The notes under the pieces were generated by a model, which had not been told where the DNA came from, did not search any database, and was given only the letters and a program-made list of their open reading frames with translations. The translations under genes were made by a program, and so were the position numbers. From contig CABTZF010000011.1 in assembly GCA_902489255.1 (NCBI GenBank), positions 1 through 54,276 of the forward strand: a DNA stretch of 54,276 bases, in the 5' to 3' direction. Within the stretch, counting starts at the first letter, position 1; each line of letters begins with the position of its first letter. Shown here piece after piece: positions 17,734 to 26,205 of the stretch. The stretch comes from an uncultured Peptoniphilus sp. Lineage in GTDB: Bacteria; Bacillota; Clostridia; Tissierellales; Peptoniphilaceae.

Positions 17734-18504
17734 ATGGCATTTTCAGTAAAAAATAAAAATGTATTGTTGACGGGAGGAGCCAAGGGCATAGGCAGAGGCA
17801 TAGCTGAAGTTTTCTTAAAAGAAGGAGCAAATCTTGTATTTACAGGAAGAAATATTGAAAGAGGAAAAGAAGCTGAAGAAGAATTTAAGAAAATAAATTC
17901 CAAGGTTAAATTTATTAAAGCTGATGTTTCAAAAGAAGAGGATACAATTAATCTTTTTAAAGAAACTGTGGACTTTTTAGGATCTTTAGATATAGTAATA
18001 TTAAATGCAGGATATTATCCTAAAAAGAGAATTTGCGAAATGAAAGTTACAGACTGGGATGAAGTTTTAGATATAAATTTAAAGGGAATATTTTTAAATA
18101 CCAGAGAGGCAATGAAGTATCTGAAAAGAGGCAGTCATATAGTTATAACTTCTTCAATTACAGGAAACAGGGTTGGAAATCCAGGACTGGGTCATTATAG
18201 TGCATCAAAGGCTGGAGTAAATGGATTTATGAGAACTGCAGCTTTGGAACTTTCAAGTCTTGGAATAAATATTAACGCAGTTGAACCGGGCAATATTATG
18301 ACACCGGGCATGGAAAATGTATTGGGAGAAAAATATATTAAAGATCAAGAGGCAATCATTCCTCTTGGAGAATTAGGAAAATCTGAAGATATAGCTTATG
18401 CAGTTTTATTTTTGGCAAGCGATGAGGCAAGATACATTACCGGTCAAGCAATAGTAGTTGATGGCGGACAAATTTTACCGGAATCAGCTATGGATCTTCA
18501 TTAA
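17734..18504 (+). CDS. Short-chain dehydrogenase/reductase
   Basis: A 256-residue classical SDR. The Rossmann motif is TGGAKGIGRG (13-22), NAG is at 91-93, the catalytic serine is at about 141 (ITSSITG), and Y155 and K159 sit in YSASKAG. NAVEPGNIMTPG and the closing YITGQAIVVDGGQ are typical of the FabG-like/UcpA-like oxidoreductases. Arg at the end of beta-2 (TGRN) hints at NADP preference. No neighbouring gene fixes the substrate; it is not within a fatty-acid cluster, so calling it fabG would be unsafe. AGAAGGGAA lies before the ATG. Confidence 0.88.
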   Translation: MAFSVKNKNVLLTGGAKGIGRGIAEVFLKEGANLVFTGRNIERGKEAEEEFKKINSKVKFIKADVSKEEDTINLFKETVDFLGSLDIVILNAGYYPKKRICEMKVTDWDEVLDINLKGIFLNTREAMKYLKRGSHIVITSSITGNRVGNPGLGHYSASKAGVNGFMRTAALELSSLGININAVEPGNIMTPGMENVLGEKYIKDQEAIIPLGELGKSEDIAYAVLFLASDEARYITGQAIVVDGGQILPESAMDLH

Positions 18505-18626
18505 ATTTTAATAAATTTTTTCAAGAGCTTGAACTCCGAAAATGTTTATTATTTTAGGGAAATAAATTTATAAAATAAACAGAATAAATAGACATATTAT
18601 AAAAGACTATTAATAAAAATTATTAT

Positions 18627-18697
18627 TTTTTACCTGTTAGTGATTTTTAAACCATAATTATTAAATTATGATTTATTCATGGCAGGTAAATTTTTAA
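18627..18697 (+). terminator. Large imperfect stem-loop after the SDR gene
   Basis: Outer arms TTTACCTG (18629-18636) and CAGGTAAA (18683-18690), inner arms CATAATT (18653-18659) and AATTATG (18664-18670) with a four-base loop, then TTTTTAATATTTTTT. It is a plausible terminator for the SDR transcript, though 120 bases after the stop. The T tail supports this; the internal bulges weaken it. Confidence 0.45.
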
Positions 18698-18912
18698 TAT
18701 TTTTTCAAATGAGTTAAGTTGGTAGAGGTATTAAACAGGTATTTATTTCATGCTTAATAAATAAGGTACATTTATATAAGCAACTCTACAGCCACATTAA
18801 CAACAACAGAAATAACTTATATTTTTTATTTTATAATATTTTAACCAACATGACATATAAGTGAAAGTAAAACAATGTTTTGGTTTCTTCTACTAAATAT
18901 TATTAAAATAGC

Positions 18913-18941
18913 TTTACAAACAGCAGGTTTTAAAGTAATAT
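18913..18941 (+). promoter_or_regulatory. Probable sigma-A promoter of pyrBIKD
   Basis: TTTACA (18913-18918), 17-base spacer, TAATAT (18936-18941), followed about 13 bases later by AAGGAGGAG and the pyrB ATG. This gives a leader too short for a transcription-attenuation device, so control by an attenuator directly upstream is unlikely if this promoter is the main one. Confidence 0.6.
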
Positions 18942-18963
18942 ATTTAGGAATAAAGGAGGAGTT

Positions 18964-19866
18964 ATGAGACATTTAATTGATCCCTTAGATTTTACAACTG
19001 ATGAATTTGAATTTATTTTTAGACTGGCTGATGATATTATTGCTGACCCTGTTAAATATTTGGATAGGGCAAAGGGTAAATTGTTGGCAAGTCTTTTTTT
19101 TGAGCCCTCAACAAGAACAAGGCTTTCTTTTGAAACTGCCATGCTAAGGCTGGGTGGAGGAGTTATTGGATTTTCCGATGCCAAAGTTTCATCCACAACA
19201 AAGGGAGAAACCTTAATTGACACAATTAAAACTGTGGAAAACTATGCGGATATTTGTGCAATGAGACATTTTAAAGAGGGAGCTGCAACTCTTGCAGCAA
19301 AAGTTTCAAAAAAAATGCCCATTATTAATGCCGGAGATGGGGGACACTTTCATCCAACTCAAACTTTGGCGGATCTTTTAACTATCAGAAGTCACAAGGG
19401 CAGTTTTTCAAATATTAATGTCGGCTTTTGCGGAGACTTGAAATTTGGCAGGACAATACATTCACTTGTGCGTGCACTTAACCGTTATAAGGATGTTAAT
19501 TTCACTTTTATTTCTCCAAAAGAATTAAAAATGCCCGACCAGTTCAAGTCTTTTTTAGATGATTATAAGGAAACTGATTCGCTTACACAAGCCCTTCCTG
19601 AACTTGATATTTTATATATGTCAAGAGTCCAACAGGAAAGATTTGTATCTTCTGATGAATATGAAAGATTGAAGGATTTTTATATTTTAACTCCGGAAAA
19701 ACTTTTACAAGCTAAAAAAGATCTTATTATTTTGCATCCCATGCCAAGGGTAAATGAAATTTCTGTAGAAGTTGACGATGATCCAAGAGCTTGTTATTTT
19801 GAACAAATGAAGTTCGGTATGTACGGAAGAATGGCATTGATATTATTTTTATTGGAGTTGGTATAA
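18964..19866 (+). CDS. pyrB: Aspartate carbamoyltransferase, catalytic subunit
   Basis: A 300-residue ATCase catalytic chain, making N-carbamoyl-aspartate from carbamoyl phosphate and aspartate, the committed pyrimidine step. The carbamoyl-phosphate loop FFEPSTRTRLSFETAM covers residues 45-60. GDGGHFHPTQTLADLLTI, GDLKFGRTIHSL and HPMPRVNEIS are all in place. Being followed by pyrI, it probably forms the allosteric B-I holoenzyme, not the stand-alone trimer of Bacillus. AGGAGGAG precedes the ATG; its TAA overlaps the pyrI ATG. Confidence 0.97.
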   Translation: MRHLIDPLDFTTDEFEFIFRLADDIIADPVKYLDRAKGKLLASLFFEPSTRTRLSFETAMLRLGGGVIGFSDAKVSSTTKGETLIDTIKTVENYADICAMRHFKEGAATLAAKVSKKMPIINAGDGGHFHPTQTLADLLTIRSHKGSFSNINVGFCGDLKFGRTIHSLVRALNRYKDVNFTFISPKELKMPDQFKSFLDDYKETDSLTQALPELDILYMSRVQQERFVSSDEYERLKDFYILTPEKLLQAKKDLIILHPMPRVNEISVEVDDDPRACYFEQMKFGMYGRMALILFLLELV

Positions 19867-20300
19867 TGATAAATGTTTCAAAGATAAAAAAAGGCATAGT
19901 TTTAGACCACATTGAAAGTGGTCAAGGTTTTTCAATATATAAGGCTTTAAAATTACAGCAAATAAAAGATACAGTTGTTTTGATGCAAAATATACCATCC
20001 ACATCTATGGGGAAAAAAGATTTAATTAAAATTGAAACGGACTTTGATTTAGATTTTACAGTTTTAGGTCTTATAGCACCAAATATTACAGTAAATTATA
20101 TTGAAGACGGAAAGAGAATTAAAAAATTCAGAATGGAACTGCCAAAAATTGTGGAAGGAGTTTTAAGTTGCCATAATCCAAGGTGCCTTTCAAACTCAGA
20201 AAGAGTAATTCTGGGTCATAAATTTTACCTATACAATAAAGTAAAAAAGGAGTTTAGGTGCGAATATTGTGATACTATTTGTGTCTATGAAGAAAAATGA
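19866..20300 (+). CDS. pyrI: Aspartate carbamoyltransferase, regulatory subunit
   Basis: A 144-residue regulatory chain. The N-terminal allosteric half (IKKGIVLDHIESGQGFSIYKAL, MQNIPSTSMGKKDLIKIE) binds nucleotides. The C-terminal zinc domain has C102, C107, C132 and C135 (CHNPRC ... RCEYC) and contacts PyrB. CTP and ATP are the usual effectors in the family. Overlapping start and stop codons with pyrB and pyrK indicate one coupled unit. Presence of pyrI is common in clostridia and absent in Bacillus. Confidence 0.96.
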   Translation: MINVSKIKKGIVLDHIESGQGFSIYKALKLQQIKDTVVLMQNIPSTSMGKKDLIKIETDFDLDFTVLGLIAPNITVNYIEDGKRIKKFRMELPKIVEGVLSCHNPRCLSNSERVILGHKFYLYNKVKKEFRCEYCDTICVYEEK

Positions 20301-20995
20301 GCAGGGTAGCAGAAAACATACAAATTTCAGATAATTTTTATCTTTTAAAAATAGATGAGTTTAGGGAAACCAAACCGGGTCAATTTTATATGCTAAGATC
20401 ATGGGAGGATTATCCGATTCTATCAAGGCCGATTTCTATATTTAATCTGACCAATAAATTAGAATTTTTATACCAAGTGGTAGGCAAAGGAACAGAGCTT
20501 TTAAAAAACCTAAAAAAAGGTGACAACATAAAAGTTTATGGACCATATGGAAATGGTTTTGAAACTGGTGTTACTAATCTTGCTATGATAGGAGGCGGAG
20601 TTGGTTTGGCACCTTTTTATTATCTAAGTAAAAAAATATTAGAAAAAAATCCCAAAGCAGATTTAACATTATATATAGGAGAAAAAGAAAATCAAAATTT
20701 GGAAAGGCTTTTTATTGATATACCCATAGATATGAAGGTGAAAAAGGGCGGGTTTGTTACAGATATTATAGATTTTAATAAACATGAATTAATCTATGCC
20801 TGCGGTCCTGATATAATGATGAAAAAAGTTTACGAATTGGGAAAAAATTTTGGACTTGAAACTTATATTTCCTTAGATTTGAGGATGGGCTGCGGACTGG
20901 GAGCCTGTCTATCATGTTCAGTTGATACTAAAGAAGGCAGAAAAAGATCTTGTAAAGATGGACCTGTTTTTAAGGGGAGCAGTATATATGAGTAG
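20297..20995 (+). CDS. pyrK: Dihydroorotate dehydrogenase B, electron-transfer subunit
   Basis: A 232-residue FAD and [2Fe-2S] subunit that passes electrons from PyrD to NAD+. The FAD motif is RPISIF, NAD-binding GGGVGLAPFYYL follows, and the cluster cysteines are in MGCGLGACLSCSVDT and RSCKDGPVF. The start ATG overlaps the pyrI stop. Its last codons contain the pyrD ribosome site and ATG. Together with pyrD it defines the class 1B, NAD-linked dihydroorotate dehydrogenase of anaerobic Firmicutes. Confidence 0.95.
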   Translation: MSRVAENIQISDNFYLLKIDEFRETKPGQFYMLRSWEDYPILSRPISIFNLTNKLEFLYQVVGKGTELLKNLKKGDNIKVYGPYGNGFETGVTNLAMIGGGVGLAPFYYLSKKILEKNPKADLTLYIGEKENQNLERLFIDIPIDMKVKKGGFVTDIIDFNKHELIYACGPDIMMKKVYELGKNFGLETYISLDLRMGCGLGACLSCSVDTKEGRKRSCKDGPVFKGSSIYE

Positions 20996-21890
20996 AAGTG
21001 AAATTGAAATTTGTGGAATAAAATTAAAAAATCCAATAATTACAGCTTCAGGGACCTATGGCTTTGGCGAAGAATATTTAAATTATTATGATCCTAAAAT
21101 ATTGGGTGCGATTGCCTCTAAAGGATTAACAAGATTTCCTAAAAAAGGAAATGAAGGCATAAGAATTTGGGAAAGCCCTTCAGGAATTTTAAACTCAATA
21201 GGTTTGGAAAATCCCGGAGTGGAAAATTTTGTTAAAGATTATTTGCCGAGGATGAAAAAACTTGGAACTGAAATTTTTGTAAACTTAGGCGGAAATACTA
21301 TAGAAGAGTATGCTGACGGGGCAAAAATTTTAAATGACTATGATTTTAATTTTATTGAATTAAATATTTCCTGCCCAAATGTTCATGAAGGTGGAATGGC
21401 TTTTGGAATTGAGGCTGAGGCGGCTTATAAAGTTGTAAAAGCTGTTAGGAAAGTTACAGACAAAATCTTATTTGTAAAACTTTCACCAAACGCAAAAGAT
21501 ATTACTGAAGTTGCAAAGTCTGTAGAAGAAGCAGGTGCTGACGGAATTTCTTTAATAAATACAATTTTAGCTATGGCAGTTGATTTTAACAAAAGAGAAA
21601 ATGTATTTAAAAATGACTATGCAGGTTTGTCAGGGCCGGCGGTTAAACCTATAGCTCTTAGAATGACCCACCAAGTAAAAAGGACAGTTGACATTCCAAT
21701 AATAGCTATGGGAGGGATATGTTCTTATAGAGATGCTTTAGAATTTATAATGGTAGGAGCCAGTGCGGTGGAAGTTGGTACCTATAATTTTATGAATCCC
21801 AAGGGACCTCAAGAAATAATTGAGGATTTAGAAAATTATTTGGTTGATAAAAATGAATACCTAAAAGATTTAGTAGGGATAATTAAATAA
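20988..21890 (+). CDS. pyrD: Dihydroorotate dehydrogenase B, catalytic subunit
   Basis: A 300-residue FMN enzyme oxidising dihydroorotate to orotate. TASGTYGFGEEY, SKGLTRFPKKGN, NSIGLENPG, the NISCPNVHEGG loop, KLSPNAKDI and the phosphate-binding GGICSYRDALEFIMVGA are all typical of class 1B. I choose the ATG with AAGGGGAG about eight bases upstream, overlapping the pyrK stop; earlier in-frame starts lie deep in pyrK. It is the last gene of the operon. pyrC, pyrE, pyrF and carAB are not in this window. Confidence 0.96.
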   Translation: MSRSEIEICGIKLKNPIITASGTYGFGEEYLNYYDPKILGAIASKGLTRFPKKGNEGIRIWESPSGILNSIGLENPGVENFVKDYLPRMKKLGTEIFVNLGGNTIEEYADGAKILNDYDFNFIELNISCPNVHEGGMAFGIEAEAAYKVVKAVRKVTDKILFVKLSPNAKDITEVAKSVEEAGADGISLINTILAMAVDFNKRENVFKNDYAGLSGPAVKPIALRMTHQVKRTVDIPIIAMGGICSYRDALEFIMVGASAVEVGTYNFMNPKGPQEIIEDLENYLVDKNEYLKDLVGIIK

Positions 21891-22167
21891 GGTTAATATA
21901 TAAAAACCGGGCAGTCTTAAACATTAGCATATATTTAAGATAATAGCTGAAATTTATCTTACAAATTTTTTGGTATGATTTTATATCTACTTGACCAATC
22001 TAATGGAACTGACTTAATTTACGAATGCAAGAAAACTCTTATTTTTAATAAAGTATTAATGGAACTGATAAGTAAATATTTTCTTGCATTCATAATTAAT
22101 TAAGAATATTATAAATATACCGGCTTTTGGATTTTAAGGTTAATATTATAATATTAGGGAGGTAATT
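21891..22167. other. Intergenic region with a long inverted repeat
   Basis: No gene seen. A perfect 13-base inverted repeat, GAATGCAAGAAAA (22023-22035) and TTTTCTTGCATTC (22079-22091), encloses 43 bases with weaker inner pairing. No T-run follows, so it is not a standard terminator. TATAAT at 22147-22152 with AGGGAGG close behind serves the PII-like gene. Confidence 0.55.
22023..22091 (+). repeat. Perfect 13-bp inverted repeat upstream of the PII-like gene
   Basis: GAATGCAAGAAAA at 22023-22035 and its exact complement at 22079-22091, 77 bases before the ATG of the PII-like gene. It precedes the TATAAT box, so it may be an operator-scale DNA structure, the tail of the pyr transcript, or a small mobile-repeat scar. 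There is no poly-T. Confidence 0.55.
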
Positions 22168-22503
22168 ATGAAAGCTTTATTTATAGTTATAAATCATGAA
22201 GAGCATTTTAGAAATCTTTTAAAAGAATTTGGAAAAACAGGGATAAGAGGCGGAACAATACTTTCAAGTGAAGGTCTTGCAGCATCACAGGCGGAAATTG
22301 TTCCTGAACTTGGGCTGAATTATTTTAGAATTTTTCTAAATTCAGGAAGGCCCTACAACAAAACTATAGTATTGGTGTTGGAAGATTCTAAACTTGAATC
22401 TGCTAAAGATTGCGTAAGACGAGTTGTGGGGAATTTAAACAAGGAAAATGTAGGTATAATGTTTTCCGTAAATGTGGATTCTTTTGAGGGGTTGACGAAA
22501 TAA
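22168..22503 (+). CDS. PII-like signalling protein linked to an antiporter
   Basis: A 111-residue protein of PII-like size and pattern: beta-alpha-beta start MKALFIVINHEEHFRNLLKEF, a GIRGGTILSSEGLAA segment where PII has its nucleotide/T-loop strand, and a second half beginning KTIVLVLEDSKLESAKDCVRRVVG. The Tyr-containing uridylylation loop of GlnB is not recognisable. It ends three bases before an ion/proton antiporter gene, and such pairing suggests it gates that transporter in response to a nucleotide or ion; this is inference. AGGGAGG precedes the ATG. Confidence 0.7.
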   Translation: MKALFIVINHEEHFRNLLKEFGKTGIRGGTILSSEGLAASQAEIVPELGLNYFRIFLNSGRPYNKTIVLVLEDSKLESAKDCVRRVVGNLNKENVGIMFSVNVDSFEGLTK

Positions 22504-22506
22504 AAA

Positions 22507-23682
22507 ATGGATATAATATTAAATATAGCAGTCCTCTTTTTAAGTGGACTGCTCTTTGCGAGAATTTTTGGGAAATTTAAATTTCCGGACGTAACAGGTT
22601 ATTTAATTGGCGGGATGTTGATTGGCCCATGTGTATTGGGACTTTTGTCAAAAGACGCAGTTAAGAGTATGGAAGTTATAAGTCAGATAGCTCTTTCTTT
22701 TATTGCTTTTTCAGTAGGCAGTGAAATGAATTTTCAAAGCATTAAAGAAATTGGTAGCAAAATTCTCGTGGTTACTTTTTTTGAAGCTATAGGAGCTTTA
22801 ATTTTTGTAAGTGTGGGAATGATAGTTATTTTTAAAACAGATGTGGCTTTTGCTATTTCCATAGGAAGCATAGCTTCAGCGACAGCTCCGGCAGCCACTC
22901 TTATGGTTATTAGACAGTATCAGGCAAAGGGAGGTCTTGTTGACGTTTTGATTCCTGTTGTTGCTCTTGATGATGCAATATGTATAATGGCCTTTGGAGT
23001 ATGTTCTTCAATAGCGACTACATTAATGAGCGGAACGGCTTTGAATTTTATAAATATGATAGCTATTCCAATAAAAGAAATTATTTTAGCTCTTGCGCTT
23101 GGACTTTTAGCCGGAATAATTTATATATTGGTATCAAGAAAATTAAAAAATGATACAGAAACTTTAACATTTACTCTAGCAATGATTTTTATTGTTACAG
23201 CCGCCACAATGAAATGGGGACTATCCAGCTTATTGACCCTTATGATGACAGGTATTGTAATTTCAAACGTTGGAAATGTTGACAGAAGATACCAGGAGCT
23301 TGTTTCAACAATTACGCCTCCAATCTTTATAGCCTTCTTCGTTCTATCAGGTGCAGATTTAGACTTAGGTGGTTTAAAAGCAGCAGGTTTAATTGGAATT
23401 GGCTATATATTATTAAGAGTGCTTGGAAAATATTTAGGTGCGATGATTTCAACAAAAATGAGCGGTTTTTCAAAAGAAATTCAAAAAAATTTGGGTCTAA
23501 CTTTAATTCCTCAGGCAGGGGTAGCAATAGGTTTATCCCTTATAGCATCAAGAATAATTCCGGAACCTCATGGATCATTAATAAGAACAATAATCTTAGC
23601 TGCAACAATTTGTTATGAATTAATTGGACCAATAGTTGCAAAATTTGCTTTAAAAAGAGCGGGTTGCATTGATCCTGATTAA
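22507..23682 (+). CDS. CPA-type cation:proton antiporter
   Basis: A 391-residue membrane protein with 11-12 hydrophobic helices across its length, of the Na+/H+ exchanger (CPA/KefB) superfamily. Family marks: FPDVTGYLIGGMLIGP near residue 28, SIASATAPAATLMVI in the unwound-helix region, and the paired acidic residues in VVALDDAICIMAFG, expected to carry ions. LTLIPQAGVAIGLSL near residue 330 is also typical. There is no C-terminal TrkA/RCK domain, so the PII-like partner encoded just before it may supply the regulation. Ion specificity is not evident. A bidirectional terminator follows. Confidence 0.85.
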   Translation: MDIILNIAVLFLSGLLFARIFGKFKFPDVTGYLIGGMLIGPCVLGLLSKDAVKSMEVISQIALSFIAFSVGSEMNFQSIKEIGSKILVVTFFEAIGALIFVSVGMIVIFKTDVAFAISIGSIASATAPAATLMVIRQYQAKGGLVDVLIPVVALDDAICIMAFGVCSSIATTLMSGTALNFINMIAIPIKEIILALALGLLAGIIYILVSRKLKNDTETLTFTLAMIFIVTAATMKWGLSSLLTLMMTGIVISNVGNVDRRYQELVSTITPPIFIAFFVLSGADLDLGGLKAAGLIGIGYILLRVLGKYLGAMISTKMSGFSKEIQKNLGLTLIPQAGVAIGLSLIASRIIPEPHGSLIRTIILAATICYELIGPIVAKFALKRAGCIDPD

Positions 23683-23685
23683 TGT

Positions 23686-23725
23686 AAAAATCCCACTTAG
23701 AAAAGATACTAAGTAGGATTTTTTT
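23686..23725. terminator. Bidirectional terminator between antiporter and flavodoxin genes
   Basis: AAAAATCC-C-ACTTAG (23686-23700) pairs with CTAAGT-A-GGATTTTT (23709-23723) with one mismatch and an 8-base loop. A-rich on one side and T-rich on the other, it serves the plus-strand antiporter and the minus-strand flavodoxin. Confidence 0.85.
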
Positions 23726-23741
23726 AATTTATAAGTTAAGT

Positions 23742-24233
23742 TTATTTTATTAGGTTGATTTTTCCCAACCATTCTCTTAAACTTTCTTCGTCTATAGGTT
23801 TATGTTGGAGTTGTCCCTCTTTAATTTCAATATTTTTTGGCAAGCTTTCTTTTAAATGTTCTAAAACTTCCAAATTAACAGAGCCTTCATCAGTCATAAA
23901 ACAAATTATTTTCTTGTTTGTAAAATTATAAGATTCCAAGAAAGTATTTATAATAAGAGGTGCTTTATGCCACCAGATAGGAAAGCCCAAGAGAATTAAG
24001 TTATAGGATTGAAAATTTTCCACCCTATTTTTAATTTTTGGTCTTGTAGAAGGATTATTATTCTCTAGACAAGCACGAGAATTTTCATTCCTCCAATCCA
24101 AATCTTCTAAGGTATAAGGAATTTCCGGTTCAATCTTAAAAATGTCCGCTCCACTAATATCTGCAATTTTTTTTGCCATTAATTCAGTAGTTCCGCTTGC
24201 TGAAAAATATGCTATTAAAATTTTATCTGTCAT
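23742..24233 (-). CDS. Flavodoxin
   Basis: A 163-residue flavodoxin-fold protein. The FMN-phosphate loop is AYFSASGTTELMAKKIA at residues 9-25, with YNLILLGFPIWWHKAPLIINTF around 76-97 providing the ring-stacking aromatic region. It resembles the Flavodoxin_4 group often annotated as flavodoxin with reductase-like roles. It carries electrons between redox enzymes; no partner is encoded beside it. AGGAGATGAAATT precedes the ATG, and TATAAT lies on the minus strand at about 24252-24257. Confidence 0.9.
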   Translation of the reverse strand: MTDKILIAYFSASGTTELMAKKIADISGADIFKIEPEIPYTLEDLDWRNENSRACLENNNPSTRPKIKNRVENFQSYNLILLGFPIWWHKAPLIINTFLESYNFTNKKIICFMTDEGSVNLEVLEHLKESLPKNIEIKEGQLQHKPIDEESLREWLGKINLIK

Positions 24234-24324
24234 AATTTCATCTCCTAAAAATATTATACACTCAATTTAATAAATTCTCATTGAGATATTAAAAATTATA
24301 TTTTGTAATTAACTTGTAGACTTA

Positions 24325-26205
24325 TTAATTATCTTCAAAACCTCCTGTGTAAAGCTTATAATAGATGCCTTTTTGTTTAAGAAGATCTTCATGATTTCCT
24401 CTTTCAACAATTTCTCCCTTATTAAGGACTAAAATCACATCTGCATCCATAATTGTAGAAATTCTGTGGGCTATAACAAAGGTTGTCCTACCTTTCATCA
24501 GCTCATCCATACCTTTTTGTACAATTTTTTCAGTTCTTGTGTCTATACTTGATGTTGCTTCATCTAATATCATTACCGGCGGGTCATAAATTTCCGCTCT
24601 TGCTATGGATAATAGCTGGGCCTGACCTTGAGATAAATTCATTTCATTTCCGGAGATAGGAGTAAAATATCCCTGTGGCAAATTTTCAATAAATTGGTTT
24701 GCCTGAACTCTTTTAGCTGCCTTTACAACGTCAGTTTCACTAGCGTTATCTCTAACAAATTTAATATTATCTGAAATAGTTCCTGTAAATAAATGGGTAT
24801 CTTGCAGAACCATGCCTAAGGTTTTTCTCAAACTGTCTTTTTTAATTCTTTTTATATCAATTCCATCATAAAGAATTGTTCCCTTATCAATATCATAAAA
24901 TCTGTTAATTAAGTTTGTTATTGTCGTTTTACCGGCACCGGTTGCTCCTACAAAGGCAATTTTTTGACCGGGCTTGGCATAGAGATTAATATTTTTTAAG
25001 ACTAAATTTTTACCGTCATAGGAAAAGTCCACATCATTAAATCTTATATCTCCCAATAAAGGTATATACATATTTGGATTTTCAGGATCTTTCCATGCCC
25101 ATTTGCCGGTTCTTTCCAAACATTCAACAAGTTTGCCTGAATCCTCTTTAACTCTTACTACTTCTACTAGACCCTGGTCTTTTTCGTGATCTTCTTCAAA
25201 AAATTCAAAAATTCTCCTTGCACCTGCTAGGGCAAGAACAACTTGATTTATTTGATTGGCAACTTGTGACATGGGCCCTGTAACAGATCTTGATAGTTGC
25301 AAGAATGAAGCTACAAGGCCGACACTTATACCGGCAATATTATTTATTGCAAAAAGTCCGCCAACTATGGCAAAAAGAGCATATTGTAAATTTCCGATAC
25401 CAAAAATCATTGGCATGAGAGATATTGAAAGTCTATTTGCTACACTTGTATTGTGAGCTAATTCATTGTTAAATTTTTCAAAATTTTTTATAGTTTCTTC
25501 TTCGTGGTTAAAGGTTTTTATAACTTTCATACCGGAAGTCATTTCTTCAACAAAGCCATTTGTTTCTGCTAAAGATTTTTGTTGACTTACAAAAAAATTA
25601 GTAGATATTTTTCCAACCTTTTTCATAACAAGAATCATAAGTCCCATGGTGAAAAAAATTATTATGCTTAGAAGGACTGATTGAAATAACATAGTTATAA
25701 CTACAGAAATTATTGTCATAAGAGATGATAGAGCAGATGGCAGGGAATTTGCAATAGCTTGACCTAAGGTTTGGACATCATTTGTATAATAACTCATTAC
25801 AAAACCGTGGCTTTTTCTGTCAAAGTATGAAATAGGAAGAGCTTCCATGTGATCAAACATTTTTTTTCTAATTTTATTTACAGCCCCTTCGGAAATATCT
25901 ACCATCATCCTAGTATATATAAGAGTAGCAATAACACCTGAAAAAAGTACACAAGCCATTTTTAAGAGAATTGATAAAAGAGGGCCGTAGGAAGGGTTTA
26001 TCTCCTTAGTCATTGGCAAAATATAATTATCTATTAAGGTTCTGATAAATAAAGAAAGACTTACATTTGCAAGAGCTGAATAAATAACTAATATAGCAAC
26101 TAAAATAAGTTTGACCCTATATCCGGCAAAAACAACTTCTAATACTTTTTTGGCAGCCAAAAAGGTTTGGTTTTTATTTTTTGATTTTTTATTTTTCTTT
26201 AGCAT
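24325..26205 (-). CDS. ABC exporter subunit with canonical ATPase site
   Basis: A 626-residue half-transporter, an N-terminal six-helix exporter domain (about residues 30-330) plus a nucleotide-binding domain. Walker A is GATGAGKTTITN, signature LSQGQAQLLSIARAE, Walker B VMILDEATSSID with the catalytic Glu, H-loop IAHRIST. An insert of about 40 residues with KWAWKDPENPN lies before the ATPase domain. It pairs with the upstream ABC gene, overlapping by 17 bases, to form a heterodimer such as BmrCD or TM287/288, which export drugs or lipids. I choose the ATG with GGGGAGGAG eight bases before it. Confidence 0.93.
   Translation of the reverse strand: MLKKNKKSKNKNQTFLAAKKVLEVVFAGYRVKLILVAILVIYSALANVSLSLFIRTLIDNYILPMTKEINPSYGPLLSILLKMACVLFSGVIATLIYTRMMVDISEGAVNKIRKKMFDHMEALPISYFDRKSHGFVMSYYTNDVQTLGQAIANSLPSALSSLMTIISVVITMLFQSVLLSIIIFFTMGLMILVMKKVGKISTNFFVSQQKSLAETNGFVEEMTSGMKVIKTFNHEEETIKNFEKFNNELAHNTSVANRLSISLMPMIFGIGNLQYALFAIVGGLFAINNIAGISVGLVASFLQLSRSVTGPMSQVANQINQVVLALAGARRIFEFFEEDHEKDQGLVEVVRVKEDSGKLVECLERTGKWAWKDPENPNMYIPLLGDIRFNDVDFSYDGKNLVLKNINLYAKPGQKIAFVGATGAGKTTITNLINRFYDIDKGTILYDGIDIKRIKKDSLRKTLGMVLQDTHLFTGTISDNIKFVRDNASETDVVKAAKRVQANQFIENLPQGYFTPISGNEMNLSQGQAQLLSIARAEIYDPPVMILDEATSSIDTRTEKIVQKGMDELMKGRTTFVIAHRISTIMDADVILVLNKGEIVERGNHEDLLKQKGIYYKLYTGGFEDN

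Larger units (their letters stand above)
18505..18963. other. 459-base intergenic region before pyrB
   Basis: No gene is supported. It holds a large imperfect stem-loop (18627-18697), a possible smaller pairing of GTAGAG (around 18722) with CTCTAC (around 18785), and the pyrB promoter at its end. No PyrR-type binding loop or terminator/antiterminator pair was recognised next to pyrB. A 30-codon frame reading into pyrB overlaps the promoter and was rejected. Confidence 0.6.

Noticed and set aside
18505..18963. PyrR or other attenuator before pyrB
   Set aside because: No PyrR-binding loop pattern and no terminator adjacent to pyrB; the likely promoter leaves too short a leader.
18875..18967. 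A 30-codon frame ending on the pyrB start, with ALQTAGFKVIYLG resembling a cobalamin-binding motif or a leader peptide
   Set aside because: It has no ribosome site, overlaps a good promoter (TTTACA-17-TAATAT) and the similarity spans only about 14 residues; probably chance.
24276..24286. TCTCATTGAGA palindrome near the flavodoxin promoter as an operator
   Set aside because: Only 11 bases, no match to a known repressor site that I can name, and no second copy seen nearby.
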